Assembly (NCBI GenBank): GCA_937870635.1
Contig: CALMZP010000109.1
Span: forward strand, 21,947-85,946
Direction: 5' to 3'
DNA length: 64,000 bases
Source of the DNA: an uncultured Acidobacteriota bacterium
GTDB taxonomy: Bacteria; Acidobacteriota; Thermoanaerobaculia; Gp7-AA8
Shown here: in pieces, positions 28,628 to 37,385 of the stretch
Layout: every line of letters starts with the position of its first letter
Position numbering within the stretch: position 1 is the first letter of the stretch
Notes under the pieces: generated by a model
Told to the model about the DNA's origin: nothing
The model's database searches: none
The model's input: the letters and a program-made list of their open reading frames with translations, nothing else
Translations under genes and position numbers: made by a program

Positions 28628-28711
28628 AACCACAGAGGACACAGAGTTCACAGAGAATCACAGAGAACTTCTCCTCTTTGTATCGCTGTGAACTCTGTGT
28701 CCTCCGTGGTT
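28628..28711. repeat. CACAGAG inverted repeat, 26-bp arms
   Basis: Arms 28628-28653 and 28686-28711 match at 25 of 26 positions (AACCACAGAGGACACAGAG... and its complement), with a 32-base loop holding two more CACAGAGAA words. It occupies the divergent gap between nadE and the DUF1573 gene, where both promoters must lie. The word spacing is 9-10 bases rather than 7. A decayed relative is at 11191-11240. Confidence 0.9.
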
Positions 28712-28742
28712 CGACGTCCCACCGGGCTCCCCCTTTGCTAGC

Positions 28743-29546
28743 ATGCCCGGCATGTCGGACGAATTCGGCACCGTCAACATCAAGCCGCGCTCCGCTGAGC
28801 GGTCGCGCGAGATCGAAGTCATGCGGCAGCACTATCGCCGCCACCACGATGCGCTGAAGGCCATGGCCGCCGACGCGCCCACCGAGAGTCTCGCCGGGGA
28901 GTACCGCCGGCTTCTCGCCGAGATCGAATCCGCATTTACGAAGCTCGATGAGCTCGACCATCGCCCCGCCCCCAGCGACACGCAGCCGATGAAGACCGCG
29001 CCGGGCACGCGTCCGCTCGTGACGCCACCGGCAGCAACGAGCCCCGTGGAGAACGAACCAGGTTCGGCCCAGTCGCGCATCATCATCATCGTTCTCGCCG
29101 GCCTCGTCGTCCTCGGCCTCCTCGGGTGGCTGATGTGGAGGGCCAGCTCGGACGAGCGGCCCGAAACGCCGGTGGTCGAATCTCCCCAGGCGGTCGAAAC
29201 CGTGGAGACAACGACGGTGGCTCCGGCAGTCGAGGAGTCGGCGTTGTCCGTCGAGCCTGCGATCCAGGACTACGGCGCGATCCGGAAGGGCACCCGCGCG
29301 GCCCGGCAGTTCGAGATCGTGAACACGAGCGACGAGCCGGTCAAGGTCGATGTGACGCGGTCAAACTGTAAGTGCCTCTACTACGACTATGCCGACTTGA
29401 TTCCGCCGAAAGGGAAGGAAACGCTGACAGTGACCGTCGACGGAGCGAAGGCGGCCGCGGGCACGCTGCAGGAGACCGTTCGGATCTCGGCAGAGTCGGA
29501 TGCGTCGATCACCACGTCCTTCAAGGTAACCGCTACGATTCGGTGA
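28743..29546 (+). CDS. Membrane-anchored DUF1573 protein
   Basis: A 267-residue protein with a cytoplasmic helical N-terminus (REIEVMRQHYRRHHDALKAM), one membrane helix near residue 120 (IIIIVLAGLVVLGLLGWLMW), an acidic linker, and a C-terminal periplasmic DUF1573 domain. The domain shows QDYGAIRKGTRAARQFEIVN, SNCKC and IPPKGKETLTVTVD, the immunoglobulin-like ASH/DUF1573 pattern. ATG 28752 (MSDEFG) is an alternative start. Function unknown. Confidence 0.8.
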   Translation: MPGMSDEFGTVNIKPRSAERSREIEVMRQHYRRHHDALKAMAADAPTESLAGEYRRLLAEIESAFTKLDELDHRPAPSDTQPMKTAPGTRPLVTPPAATSPVENEPGSAQSRIIIIVLAGLVVLGLLGWLMWRASSDERPETPVVESPQAVETVETTTVAPAVEESALSVEPAIQDYGAIRKGTRAARQFEIVNTSDEPVKVDVTRSNCKCLYYDYADLIPPKGKETLTVTVDGAKAAAGTLQETVRISAESDASITTSFKVTATIR

Positions 29547-29594
29547 CATGCCTTGAATTAAGAGCGGCGTTAGACATGTTCTAAACTGCCGCGC

Positions 29595-30857
29595 GTGACC
29601 CGCCTCGTTTCGATCCTCCTCTTATCCGTGGCCATCCCTGTGTTCGGACAGGTGGCGACCGGCCCGCTCACGATCGAGCGCGCGGTCGAGCTTGCGCTGG
29701 CGCGGAACGAGCGTGCCGCGGCTGCTGAGACGACCGTCGAAGCGGCGGACGCTCGGCTCCGCAGAGCCCGCACCGCATTCTTTCCGCGGCTCGACGTCAA
29801 TGCGTCGTGGCGCAACGACACGTCCCGCGATACGCGCAATACACTCGGCACGGTCGCCACGCTCTCCCAGCCGCTGTTCGACGCGCGCGCGTTTCCGCTG
29901 ATCCGTTTCGCGCGCCTCGAGCGCAGCTCGATCCGACTCTTCGCCGACGAAGACAAACGCCTCCTCGGCTACGACGCTGCTGACGCGTTTCTCGTGGCGC
30001 TCAGCCTGGAGCAGGTTCTCGCTGCGGCTGAGCATCGCCGCGAATTCGCCCGTGCCAGCCTCGAGGACGCGCGGGCGCGTTTCGAGGCCGGCCTCGTCAG
30101 CTCGAACGACGTGACGAGGGCCGAGCTCGAGATGGCGACAGCAGTCCGCGGCGTCGCCGAGGCGAGCGGCAATGTCGAGAGTGCGAGGATCCAGCTGGCG
30201 ACGTTGCTCAACACCGAGGTCGACGGACCGCTCCAGGTTCCGGAGAAAGTGCTCGCCGCCGCGGCCTCGCCTTCGGGCGTCAGCGAGACCGCGATTGCGG
30301 AAGCACAAGGGCGTCGGAACGACGTAGCCGCGTCGCGGTTGCACGTCGAGGCGCTTCGGGCGTTTGCAGAGGAGCCGTCCCGGCGGTTCATCCCGCGGGC
30401 GGACCTGACCGCTCAGACGAGCAATATCAATGAGGGGTCGATCTCCGACCGGAACAACGATGCACTGGTAGGAGTTACGCTCAACTGGCCGGTTTTTGAC
30501 GCGGGTCTCAGGCGGGCGGAAACCGCGGAACGGACAGCCGTGGCTCGCGGCGCACAGCTCGAGCATCAGCTCGGGCTTCGGAACGTCGAGCAGGAGATCC
30601 GCACCGCGGGCGTCCGGGTGGAGAGCGAACAGGCCGCGCTCCGGGAAGCAACGGCGGCGCTGCGCGCCGCGCGCAAGAATGCTCATGAGACAAACGAGCT
30701 GTATCGACAGGGACTGGCCAGTGCCCTCGAGCTTGCGGACGCCAACCAGCGTCTCTTCGAGGCTGAGGTGGCGGAAGTGACCGCGCGATATCGGATGGCG
30801 CAGGCTTATCTCGCGTTGAGGGAGGCCAGCGGATTGGGACCGCTGGCTGGAGAATGA
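29595..30857 (+). CDS. TolC-family outer-membrane efflux protein
   Basis: A 420-residue outer-membrane channel of the first RND cassette. The signal peptide is RLVSILLLSVAIPVFGQ. TolC architecture appears as two OEP repeats: GPLTIERAVELALARNERA at the start and long Ala/Glu-rich helices, with strands such as FFPRLDVNASWRND and FIPRADLTAQT. The start is GTG 29595. The gene ends 45 bases before the adaptor gene, and the heptamer repeat begins 14 bases after its stop codon. Substrate not predictable. Confidence 0.92.
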   Translation: MTRLVSILLLSVAIPVFGQVATGPLTIERAVELALARNERAAAAETTVEAADARLRRARTAFFPRLDVNASWRNDTSRDTRNTLGTVATLSQPLFDARAFPLIRFARLERSSIRLFADEDKRLLGYDAADAFLVALSLEQVLAAAEHRREFARASLEDARARFEAGLVSSNDVTRAELEMATAVRGVAEASGNVESARIQLATLLNTEVDGPLQVPEKVLAAAASPSGVSETAIAEAQGRRNDVAASRLHVEALRAFAEEPSRRFIPRADLTAQTSNINEGSISDRNNDALVGVTLNWPVFDAGLRRAETAERTAVARGAQLEHQLGLRNVEQEIRTAGVRVESEQAALREATAALRAARKNAHETNELYRQGLASALELADANQRLFEAEVAEVTARYRMAQAYLALREASGLGPLAGE

Positions 30858-30870
30858 ATGCAACAGATCA

Positions 30871-30970
30871 AGGCAGAAGGCAGAAGGCAGAAGGCAGAAG
30901 AATGAAGCGCAAACGAGTTTCCGGTCTCGGCACATGGCTTCTGCCTTCTGTCTTCTGCCTTCTGCCTTTG
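30871..30970. repeat. Heptamer hairpin, (CAGAAGG)n / (CCTTCTG)n
   Basis: The left arm AGGCAGAAGGCAGAAGGC... (30871-30900) holds four CAGAAGG units upstream of the adaptor gene start. The right arm (30937-30970), about four CCTTCTG units with one base change, is inside the coding sequence and encodes the hydrophobic core of the signal peptide. The start codon therefore lies in the loop. Confidence 0.92.
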
Positions 30971-32023
30971 CTTTTCCTTCCTGCATGTTCGAAGGATGAG
31001 GCGAAAGCACAGGGCGGCGGCGGTGCCCGCGATCTCGCGTTTCCGGTGGAGGCCCGTCCGGTCGAATCGCGCCGCGTCGAATATGCGGTGAACGCGGTCG
31101 GCTCGCTCGATGCCTTTGAGCGCGTCGAAGTCACGTCGCGTGTGGTTGGCGTCGTCGAGCGCGTCGCATTCACGGAAGGTCAGCTGGTCCGGCAGGGGCA
31201 GCCGCTGATCGAGATCGAGCCGGAACGCTACCGGCTCGCCGTCCAGGCGGCCGAGGCCACGATGCAGAAACAGCTGGCGGCGAAGGCGGAGGCGGACGCG
31301 GGCTTCGCGAGGCGGCAGGCAGCGAGCGCGAAGAATCCCGGTCTCATTCGTGGCGAGGAGATCGAGACCTGGCGCACGCGTGTGCAGACGGCCATCGCAG
31401 AAGTTGCGCAGGCGCAGGCCGCGCTGGCGCAGGCGAAGTTGAACCTGCGCGATGCGTTCGTGCGCGCGCCGGTCACCGGCATCATTCAGACCCGCACCGT
31501 GCAGACGGGACAGTACGTTCAGCCGGGTACAGTCCTGGCGACGCTCATGCGGCGCGATCCGCTCCTTCTCCGTTTTCAGATTCCGGAGCAGGATGCCACT
31601 CCGATCCGGCCCGGCATGATCGCGCGCTTCACCGTGTCCGAAGATCCTGCGCCGCACACGGCGAGGATCACTCACGTGGCGGCGGCGGCGAGCTCCGCTT
31701 CGCGCATGGTCGACGTCACGGCGCACGTCGCGAACCCGAACCACGCCGTGCTCCGTCCAGGCGCGTTTGCGCGCGTGACGGTGCCCGTTGGAAATCGCGT
31801 CGAGGCGCCGGTCATCCCGCAGACGGCGATCCGGCCGAGCGAACGCGGCTTCCTCGCGTACGTCGTGGAAAACAATACGGCGAAACAACGAGTGCTCATA
31901 CTCGGTATGCGCACCGCCGACGGGCAGGTGGAAGTGCGCGATGGCATCCGGCAGGGCGAGATGCTCGTGATCCGGGGAGCGGAAGCGCTGCGCGACGGCG
32001 CGAAGGTCAGATTGACGAAGTAG
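30902..32023 (+). CDS. RND efflux adaptor (membrane fusion) lipoprotein
   Basis: Periplasmic adaptor linking the RND pump to TolC. From ATG 30902 the product has 373 residues with a lipoprotein signal (LLPSVFCLLPLLFLPAC; Cys29). Its h-region is translated from the right arm of a heptamer hairpin (LLPSxFC is the peptide of the CTTCTGC repeat). Mature features: VEARPVESRRVEYAVNAVGS, the lipoyl half-motifs around VEVTSRVVGVVERV and VRAPVTGIIQTRTVQ, and the coiled-coil hairpin between them. An in-frame ATG at 30854 would add repeat-encoded residues. The RND gene follows 12 bases downstream. Confidence 0.93.
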   Translation: MKRKRVSGLGTWLLPSVFCLLPLLFLPACSKDEAKAQGGGGARDLAFPVEARPVESRRVEYAVNAVGSLDAFERVEVTSRVVGVVERVAFTEGQLVRQGQPLIEIEPERYRLAVQAAEATMQKQLAAKAEADAGFARRQAASAKNPGLIRGEEIETWRTRVQTAIAEVAQAQAALAQAKLNLRDAFVRAPVTGIIQTRTVQTGQYVQPGTVLATLMRRDPLLLRFQIPEQDATPIRPGMIARFTVSEDPAPHTARITHVAAAASSASRMVDVTAHVANPNHAVLRPGAFARVTVPVGNRVEAPVIPQTAIRPSERGFLAYVVENNTAKQRVLILGMRTADGQVEVRDGIRQGEMLVIRGAEALRDGAKVRLTK

Positions 32024-32035
32024 GGCCAGGCCACT

Positions 32036-35000
32036 ATGAAAATCACCGACGTCTGTATCCGCAAACCGGTCTTCGCATGGATGATCATGATGGCAACGGT
32101 CGTCTTCGGCGGCGTGGCCGCGACGCGCATCGGCATCAGCCAGTTTCCGGACGTCGATTTTCCGACGATCAGCGTGGGCGTGGGCTGGGAGGGCGCGGCG
32201 CCGGAAGTCATCGAACAGGACGTCGTCGAAGTCATCGAAGAAGCGGTCATGCAGGTCGAGGGTGTCCGCAACGTCACCTCCACTTCACGGCAGGGTGGCG
32301 GCAACGTCAGCATCGAGCTCGATCTGTCCCGCAACGTCGATCTGGCGTTGCAGGACGTGCAGACCAAAGTCGCGCAGGCCGCGCGCCGGCTTCCGCGCGA
32401 CATCGAGCCGCCGGTCGTCTCCAAGAGCAATCCCGAAGATCAGCCGATCATGTGGGTCGGTCTGTCCGGCCCGTATTCGCAGCAGATGCTCGCCGATTAC
32501 GCACGCTATCGCGTGAAGGAGAAGCTGCAGACGGTTCCCGGCGTCGGTGAGATCCAGCTCGGGGGATATCTCGAACGGAACGTCCGCATCTGGCTCGACG
32601 GCGACAAGCTCGACGAGCGTCAGGTGACGGTGACCGAGGTGCTGGCGGCAGTGCAGCGGCAGCACGTCGAGCTGCCGGCGGGCCGCATCGAAACCTCCGG
32701 CAGAGAGATCAACGTCCGCGTTCTCGGCGAGGCGCTGAACCTCGACGAGTTTCGCCGTCTCGTCGTCAAGAATGTCGAAGGGGCTCCGGTTTATCTGAAC
32801 GACGTCGCCATCGTCGAGGACGGGTTCGAAGACGTCCGCCGGCTGTCGCGCGTGAACGGCCAGCCGGCGCAGGGGCTGGGTATCCGTAAGCAGCGCGGAT
32901 CGAACGCCGTGGCCGTGGCCACCGGGCTCAACGCCGCCATCGAGGAAATCCGGAAGACGCTGCCGCCGGGAATGGAGCTCGGTATCAACTTCGACTCGAC
33001 GAAGTTCATCGAGGAGTCGGTGCATGAGATCGAGTTCGAGCTGGTCCTCTCCGTCATCCTGACCGCTTTCGTCTGCTGGCTTTTCCTGGGGTCGCTCTCT
33101 TCGACCCTCAACGTCATCCTCGCCATTCCGATGTCGCTCCTCGGAACGGTTGCGTTCATCTACTTCTTCGGTTTCACGCTGAACACGTTCACGCTGCTGG
33201 CCCTCGCGCTCGCTGTAGGCATCGTTGTCGACGACGCGATCATGGTCATGGAGAACATCTTCCGTCACGGCGAGATGGGGAAGGACCGTGTCAGTGCGGC
33301 TCGCGAAGGGACCGAGGAGATCAGCTTCGCGGCGCTCGCGGCGACGCTCGCGATCTGCGCGATCTTCCTTCCGGTCGTTTTCATGCAGGGGGTCATCGGC
33401 AAGTTCTTCCTGCAGTTCGGCGTCACGCTGTGCGTTGCCGTCCTGCTGTCGTACGTGGAAGCCGTGACGCTTGCTCCCGCCCGGATGGCGCAGCTGATGA
33501 CCACAGGCCAGCGCGAAACGAAACTCGGGCATTTCGTCGACCAGGCCTTCGACCGTCTTTCCCGGTTCTACGCGCGCGTGCTGGCGATGGCGCTGAGACA
33601 CCCGATCACGGTGCTCGTCGGGGCCGTCGTGGTTTTTCTCGCGTCGATGTTCGTCTTCAAGAACCTCCCGAGCGAGTTCGTTCCGACGCAGGATCAGAGC
33701 CGTCTCATGGTCCGTCTCCAGACGGCGGTTGGATCCGATCTCACGGAAAGCGATCGGGTCTTTCAGCGCGCCGAACAGTTCCTGGTGGAGCAGAAGGAAG
33801 TCGAGCGCGTGTTCGGTGTCATCGGTGGCTTTGGCGGCGGCCAGGTCAACACGGGAATCATCTTCGTCACAATGCATCCTCCCGGCGACCGCGAGCTGTC
33901 GCAGCAGGAGTTCGCGAGCGTCGTCCGGAATGAGTTCAACTCCTACCCCGGCGTGCGCGCGGTGGTCCAGGACCTCTCGCAACAGGGCTTCACCGGCCAG
34001 CGCGGGTTTCCCGTCGAGTTCTCCGTCCGTGGCGCGGACTGGGACAAGCTCGTCGAGCATTCGAATGACATGCGCGAGAAGATCAGCGCCAGCGGGCTGG
34101 TCACCGACGTCGATACCGATTATCGCGTGGGCATGCCCGAGCTGCGCATCGTTCCCGACCGCGATCGGACCGCCGACCTCGGCGTCTCGGTCGAGGATGT
34201 GGCGACCTCGATCAATGCACTCGTGGGCGGTGTGCGCAGCGGGAAGTATTCGACGGGCGGCCGTCGCATCGACATCCGCACGCGCCTTCTTGCCGACCAG
34301 CGCTCGCGTCCCGAAGATCTGACACAGCTTCGCGTCCGGACACGCTCGGGCGATCTCGTTCCCCTTTCCGCGCTGGTGAAGGAAGACGAACGTCCGGCGC
34401 TGCAGTCCGTCACGCGCCGCGATCGCGAGCGCGCGATCAGCATCTTCGCCAACGTCGCCCCCGGTCACTCTCAGGATGAGGCGCTCGCGTACGTCGAGAA
34501 CCTCGGCAAACAACTGCCGCCGGGATATCGCGCCGTGCTGGGCGGTTCATCGGTCGCCTTCCGCGAGTCGATGGGACAGCTGATGTTCGCGCTGCTCCTC
34601 GGTCTTCTCGTCGCGTACATGGTCCTGGCGTCGCAGTTCAATTCTTTCCTGCATCCAGTGACGGTACTGTCGATCATTCCGCTCTCGATCGCGGGCGCTG
34701 CGTTCGCGCTGCTGCTCACCGGCAAGACCCTCAACATCTTCTCGATGATCGGACTGCTTCTCCTCCTCGGCATCGCGAAGAAGAACTCGATCATCCTCGT
34801 CGACTACGCGGTGCAGGCGCAGAACGACGGCCTCAACGCGCACGATGCCATGCTGAAGGCCGGTCCGGTCCGGCTGCGCCCGATCATGATGACGTCCGCC
34901 GCGACGATGATGGCCGCGGTGCCGCCCGCGCTCGCGCTTGGTCCGGGTTCGGAAACTCGAGGGCCGATGGCGATCGCCATCATCGGCGGCATCATCGTCT

Positions 35001-35122
35001 CGACGATCCTGTCGCTGGTCGTCGTCCCGGCATTCTTTGTCGTCGCCGATCGGATGAAGACGAGGCTCGGCGAGCTGATGCCCCGCCGCCGCTACGACGA
35101 AGAAGCCACACACGAGGTTTGA
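32036..35122 (+). CDS. RND (HAE1-type) efflux pump permease
   Basis: Inner-membrane proton-driven trimeric pump of 1028 residues, standard length. It begins MKITDVCIRKPVFAWMIMM and has the TM2-TM6 block (VILTAFVCWLFLGSLSSTLN; TLLALALAVGIVVDDAIMVM with the paired Asp of TM4), the two periplasmic porter/docking repeats (PSEFVPTQDQSRLMV), and the second TM block ending LSLVVVPAFFVVAD. It forms an operon with the TolC and adaptor genes at 29595-32023. Drug or lipid substrate unknown. Confidence 0.96.
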   Translation: MKITDVCIRKPVFAWMIMMATVVFGGVAATRIGISQFPDVDFPTISVGVGWEGAAPEVIEQDVVEVIEEAVMQVEGVRNVTSTSRQGGGNVSIELDLSRNVDLALQDVQTKVAQAARRLPRDIEPPVVSKSNPEDQPIMWVGLSGPYSQQMLADYARYRVKEKLQTVPGVGEIQLGGYLERNVRIWLDGDKLDERQVTVTEVLAAVQRQHVELPAGRIETSGREINVRVLGEALNLDEFRRLVVKNVEGAPVYLNDVAIVEDGFEDVRRLSRVNGQPAQGLGIRKQRGSNAVAVATGLNAAIEEIRKTLPPGMELGINFDSTKFIEESVHEIEFELVLSVILTAFVCWLFLGSLSSTLNVILAIPMSLLGTVAFIYFFGFTLNTFTLLALALAVGIVVDDAIMVMENIFRHGEMGKDRVSAAREGTEEISFAALAATLAICAIFLPVVFMQGVIGKFFLQFGVTLCVAVLLSYVEAVTLAPARMAQLMTTGQRETKLGHFVDQAFDRLSRFYARVLAMALRHPITVLVGAVVVFLASMFVFKNLPSEFVPTQDQSRLMVRLQTAVGSDLTESDRVFQRAEQFLVEQKEVERVFGVIGGFGGGQVNTGIIFVTMHPPGDRELSQQEFASVVRNEFNSYPGVRAVVQDLSQQGFTGQRGFPVEFSVRGADWDKLVEHSNDMREKISASGLVTDVDTDYRVGMPELRIVPDRDRTADLGVSVEDVATSINALVGGVRSGKYSTGGRRIDIRTRLLADQRSRPEDLTQLRVRTRSGDLVPLSALVKEDERPALQSVTRRDRERAISIFANVAPGHSQDEALAYVENLGKQLPPGYRAVLGGSSVAFRESMGQLMFALLLGLLVAYMVLASQFNSFLHPVTVLSIIPLSIAGAAFALLLTGKTLNIFSMIGLLLLLGIAKKNSIILVDYAVQAQNDGLNAHDAMLKAGPVRLRPIMMTSAATMMAAVPPALALGPGSETRGPMAIAIIGGIIVSTILSLVVVPAFFVVADRMKTRLGELMPRRRYDEEATHEV

Positions 35123-35158
35123 CGGATGACACGCTTTTTGAGGCGCCCTCCAACCAAG

Positions 35159-35242
35159 TCACTTCACCGCCGGCGGCGCCGCACACACTAGCGCCGCGGT
35201 GCCGATCAGGCGAATCGCATCACGCCGGTTGATTCCTGTCAT
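35159..35242 (-). pseudogene. Twin-arginine signal peptide remnant
   Basis: A 27-codon frame from ATG 35242 (overlapping the end of the transporter gene) reads MTGINRRDAIRLIGTAALVC then APPAVK and stop. The NRRDAIRLIG segment fits a Tat signal (RR followed by a hydrophobic stretch), but the mature protein is missing. I read it as the remains of an exported redox or metallo-enzyme gene that was deleted up to the RND gene. It might instead be a chance frame; no Shine-Dalgarno sequence stands out. Confidence 0.45.
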
Positions 35243-36461
35243 GCCGCCTCCCGACGGTGTAGCCGGTGGCGAACCAGAGGATCGCCATCGGAATGCCGAA
35301 GATGAAGATCGAGCTCAGCCCGGCCGCGCGAACCGCGGCGACGAGCCATGAAGCGAAGGCATCGTTTGCGCGATAGATCGTCGTGTCGATGAAGTTCTTG
35401 GCCTTGTAGCGGCTCTCCGCGTCGACGGTGGTGTAAATCATTTCGCGGCCGGGGCGCATCAGCGAGAAATCGCCGGCGCGGTGAACGGTCTGGATGATGG
35501 CCAGCACGACCGCGGTCCGCCATTGTCCGGCGAACACCAGGCCGATCGTGACGAGGAGCGGGACCACGGACAGCGTGATGCGCAGACCGAAGTTTTGCAC
35601 GATGCGTCGCGTCAGAAGGATCTGGATCGCCAGGGCCACGCAATTGATCGTCAGATCGATCGTGGCGAAGAACGCCGTGCGCTCGCCCGAATCGGAGAAC
35701 GTCCTGCCGACTGCGTCGGCCTGCTCGACGTAGAGCACGGTCGAGACCGCGGTGTAGCAGATGATGAGGATCGCGATGCCGCGAAGGCTGATGACCTGCC
35801 AGGCCAGGCGGACGCCCGCCAGGATCGAGCCGCCGATCGGCCGCGCTTCCGTTGGTGCGGCCACAACTTCCTCGGGCCTCAGCCGGCGCATGGCCACCAT
35901 GCACGCCGCGGCGGCGGCGAGGAGCGTCGCCGAAAGCGCGAGGAGCGTCGACGTCGATACGTGCTCGGCGATGGTCGCGGTGATCGCCGGTCCGGTGAGG
36001 GCGCCGGCCGAACCTCCCGCGGAGACGTAACCGTAGACGCGCTTCGCCTGGTCAGTCGAGAACACGTCGCTGACGTTGCTCCAGAACAGCGACACGACGA
36101 ACAGATTGAAGACGCTCAGCCAGATGAAAAACGTGGCGGCGAGGGCCACGGTCGTTCCCGCCAGGAAGAGCGCGTAGAAGATGACCAGGTTCAGGATGAA
36201 AAAGCCGTAGACGGCGGGCAGCACGTGACGCTTCGGGAGCCGCTTCACCACCCAGCCGAAGATCGGGACGATGGCCAGCGTGGCGATGAACGTCCCCGTG
36301 AACAGCCACTGCAGCCTTGAAGCGCCCGTCTGCACACCCATCTCGTCGCGAACCGGCCGGAGGATGTAGTAGCTGCACAGAAGAAGAAAGAAGGATGCGA
36401 ATCCGAGGGTGACGCGGGAGAACTCGCCGGGCTCGAGAAGGCGCTTCGTGCGCTCAGCCAT
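35220..36461 (-). CDS. MFS-type transporter, ATP/ADP antiporter-like
   Basis: A 413-residue polytopic membrane protein with about twelve helices. The start FSRVTLGFASFFLLLCSYYI followed by LRPVRDEMG is the signature of the major-facilitator branch related to nucleotide (ADP/ATP) antiporters, often annotated simply as MFS transporter in environmental bacteria. Later segments include FWSNVSDVFSTDQAKRVYG and AGGSAGALTGPA. The start is ATG 36461. It follows the alpha/beta hydrolase gene on the same strand across a GGACCTT hairpin. The substrate cannot be told from sequence; it need not be a nucleotide. Confidence 0.8.
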   Translation of the reverse strand: MAERTKRLLEPGEFSRVTLGFASFFLLLCSYYILRPVRDEMGVQTGASRLQWLFTGTFIATLAIVPIFGWVVKRLPKRHVLPAVYGFFILNLVIFYALFLAGTTVALAATFFIWLSVFNLFVVSLFWSNVSDVFSTDQAKRVYGYVSAGGSAGALTGPAITATIAEHVSTSTLLALSATLLAAAAACMVAMRRLRPEEVVAAPTEARPIGGSILAGVRLAWQVISLRGIAILIICYTAVSTVLYVEQADAVGRTFSDSGERTAFFATIDLTINCVALAIQILLTRRIVQNFGLRITLSVVPLLVTIGLVFAGQWRTAVVLAIIQTVHRAGDFSLMRPGREMIYTTVDAESRYKAKNFIDTTIYRANDAFASWLVAAVRAAGLSSIFIFGIPMAILWFATGYTVGRRHDRNQPA

Positions 36462-36483
36462 CGCCCCCGATTCAACCACAGGT

Positions 36484-36565
36484 TTTGGACCTTGGATCCT
36501 GGACCCTGGATCTCAGACAACCGAGGTTTCGAAACTCTCCCAAGGTCCAGGGTCCAGGGTCCAGG
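36484..36565. repeat. Heptamer hairpin, (GGACCTT)n / (AAGGTCC)n
   Basis: The left arm TTTGGACCTTGGATCCTGGACCC... (36484-36512) and right arm CCCAAGGTCCAGGGTCCAGG... (36539-36565) contain GGACCTT/GGACCCT and AAGGTCC/AGGGTCC units. The same unit and arm polarity occur at 26859-26959. It lies between the hydrolase and transporter genes, both read leftwards, 4 bases beyond the hydrolase stop. Confidence 0.88.
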
Positions 36566-36569
36566 TGCG

Positions 36570-37277
36570 TCAGCGATCGCCCCTGAAGGATTCGACGGCT
36601 TTGTTGAATTGATCGGGCTGCTCCATGTTCGACAGATGAGCGGCGCCGCGAATCGTCACCAGCGTCGCCTTCGGCGCCAGGGCGGCCATCCGCTGTGCGT
36701 CGGCGGGAGGAGTGATCGTGTCGGCGTCGCCGACGACGATGAGCGCCGGCACGGCGATGTTGCGCAGCGTGTCCGTCGAGTCGGGGCGCTCGGCCATCGC
36801 CTTCAGAGCCGCCGTGACGCCGGAGAGGGAACTGGACATCATGATCTGGCGCGCCTCGGTCACGAGCGCGGGCGGAGCCTGGGCCGTGAGCATCTTCGGC
36901 AGCATGGCGTCGACCACGACGGAGACACCCTTCGCCTTCACGTTTTCGATCGTCTCGTAGCGCCCTTTCCTGGCTTCCGCGGTATCCGGCGTCTCACGCG
37001 TGTCGATGAGGATCAGGCCCTTCATGCGCTCCGGGGCGATCCGGGCGATGGCGAAGCAGATGTAGCCGCCCATGGAGAGACCGGCCAGAAAAGCCTTGTC
37101 GATCTTCCGCGCATCCATCGCGGCGAGAACGTGCCGGGCGTAGTCATCCATCGTCATCTGGTCCGGCGGCGCGGCGGCCGTTCCGAAGCCGGGGAGGTCG
37201 GGAGCGAATCCGGGAAGCACGTTCTGCTTCGAGAAAACGCGCGACGACAGTGGGAAGCCGTGGATCCAGACGATCAT
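36570..37277 (-). CDS. Alpha/beta-fold hydrolase
   Basis: A 235-residue cytoplasmic hydrolase. The oxyanion HGFP motif is in VWIHGFPLSS, the nucleophile elbow is GLSMGG, the acid Asp is probably in VVGDADTITPP, and the catalytic His is in RGAAHLSNMEQP. The layout matches 3-oxoadipate enol-lactonase or general esterase branches, which cannot be separated by eye. I chose ATG 37277 because upstream in-frame sequence is antisense to the amidase gene. Substrate unknown. Confidence 0.88.
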   Translation of the reverse strand: MIVWIHGFPLSSRVFSKQNVLPGFAPDLPGFGTAAAPPDQMTMDDYARHVLAAMDARKIDKAFLAGLSMGGYICFAIARIAPERMKGLILIDTRETPDTAEARKGRYETIENVKAKGVSVVVDAMLPKMLTAQAPPALVTEARQIMMSSSLSGVTAALKAMAERPDSTDTLRNIAVPALIVVGDADTITPPADAQRMAALAPKATLVTIRGAAHLSNMEQPDQFNKAVESFRGDR

Positions 37278-37385
37278 GAATAATCCCTTTCTGCATCGAG
37301 GGATACCCGGAAAGGCACCTTTCTTGCATGACTGTCCCCCTTTCCCCCGTCGGAACCAGAGGCCTGAAGAAAGAAGGAGAGATCG

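Noticed and set aside
29574-29590. Palindromic-looking AGACATGTTCT as a regulator site before the TolC gene.
   Set aside because: The dyad is short and imperfect and no matching site is seen elsewhere in the window.
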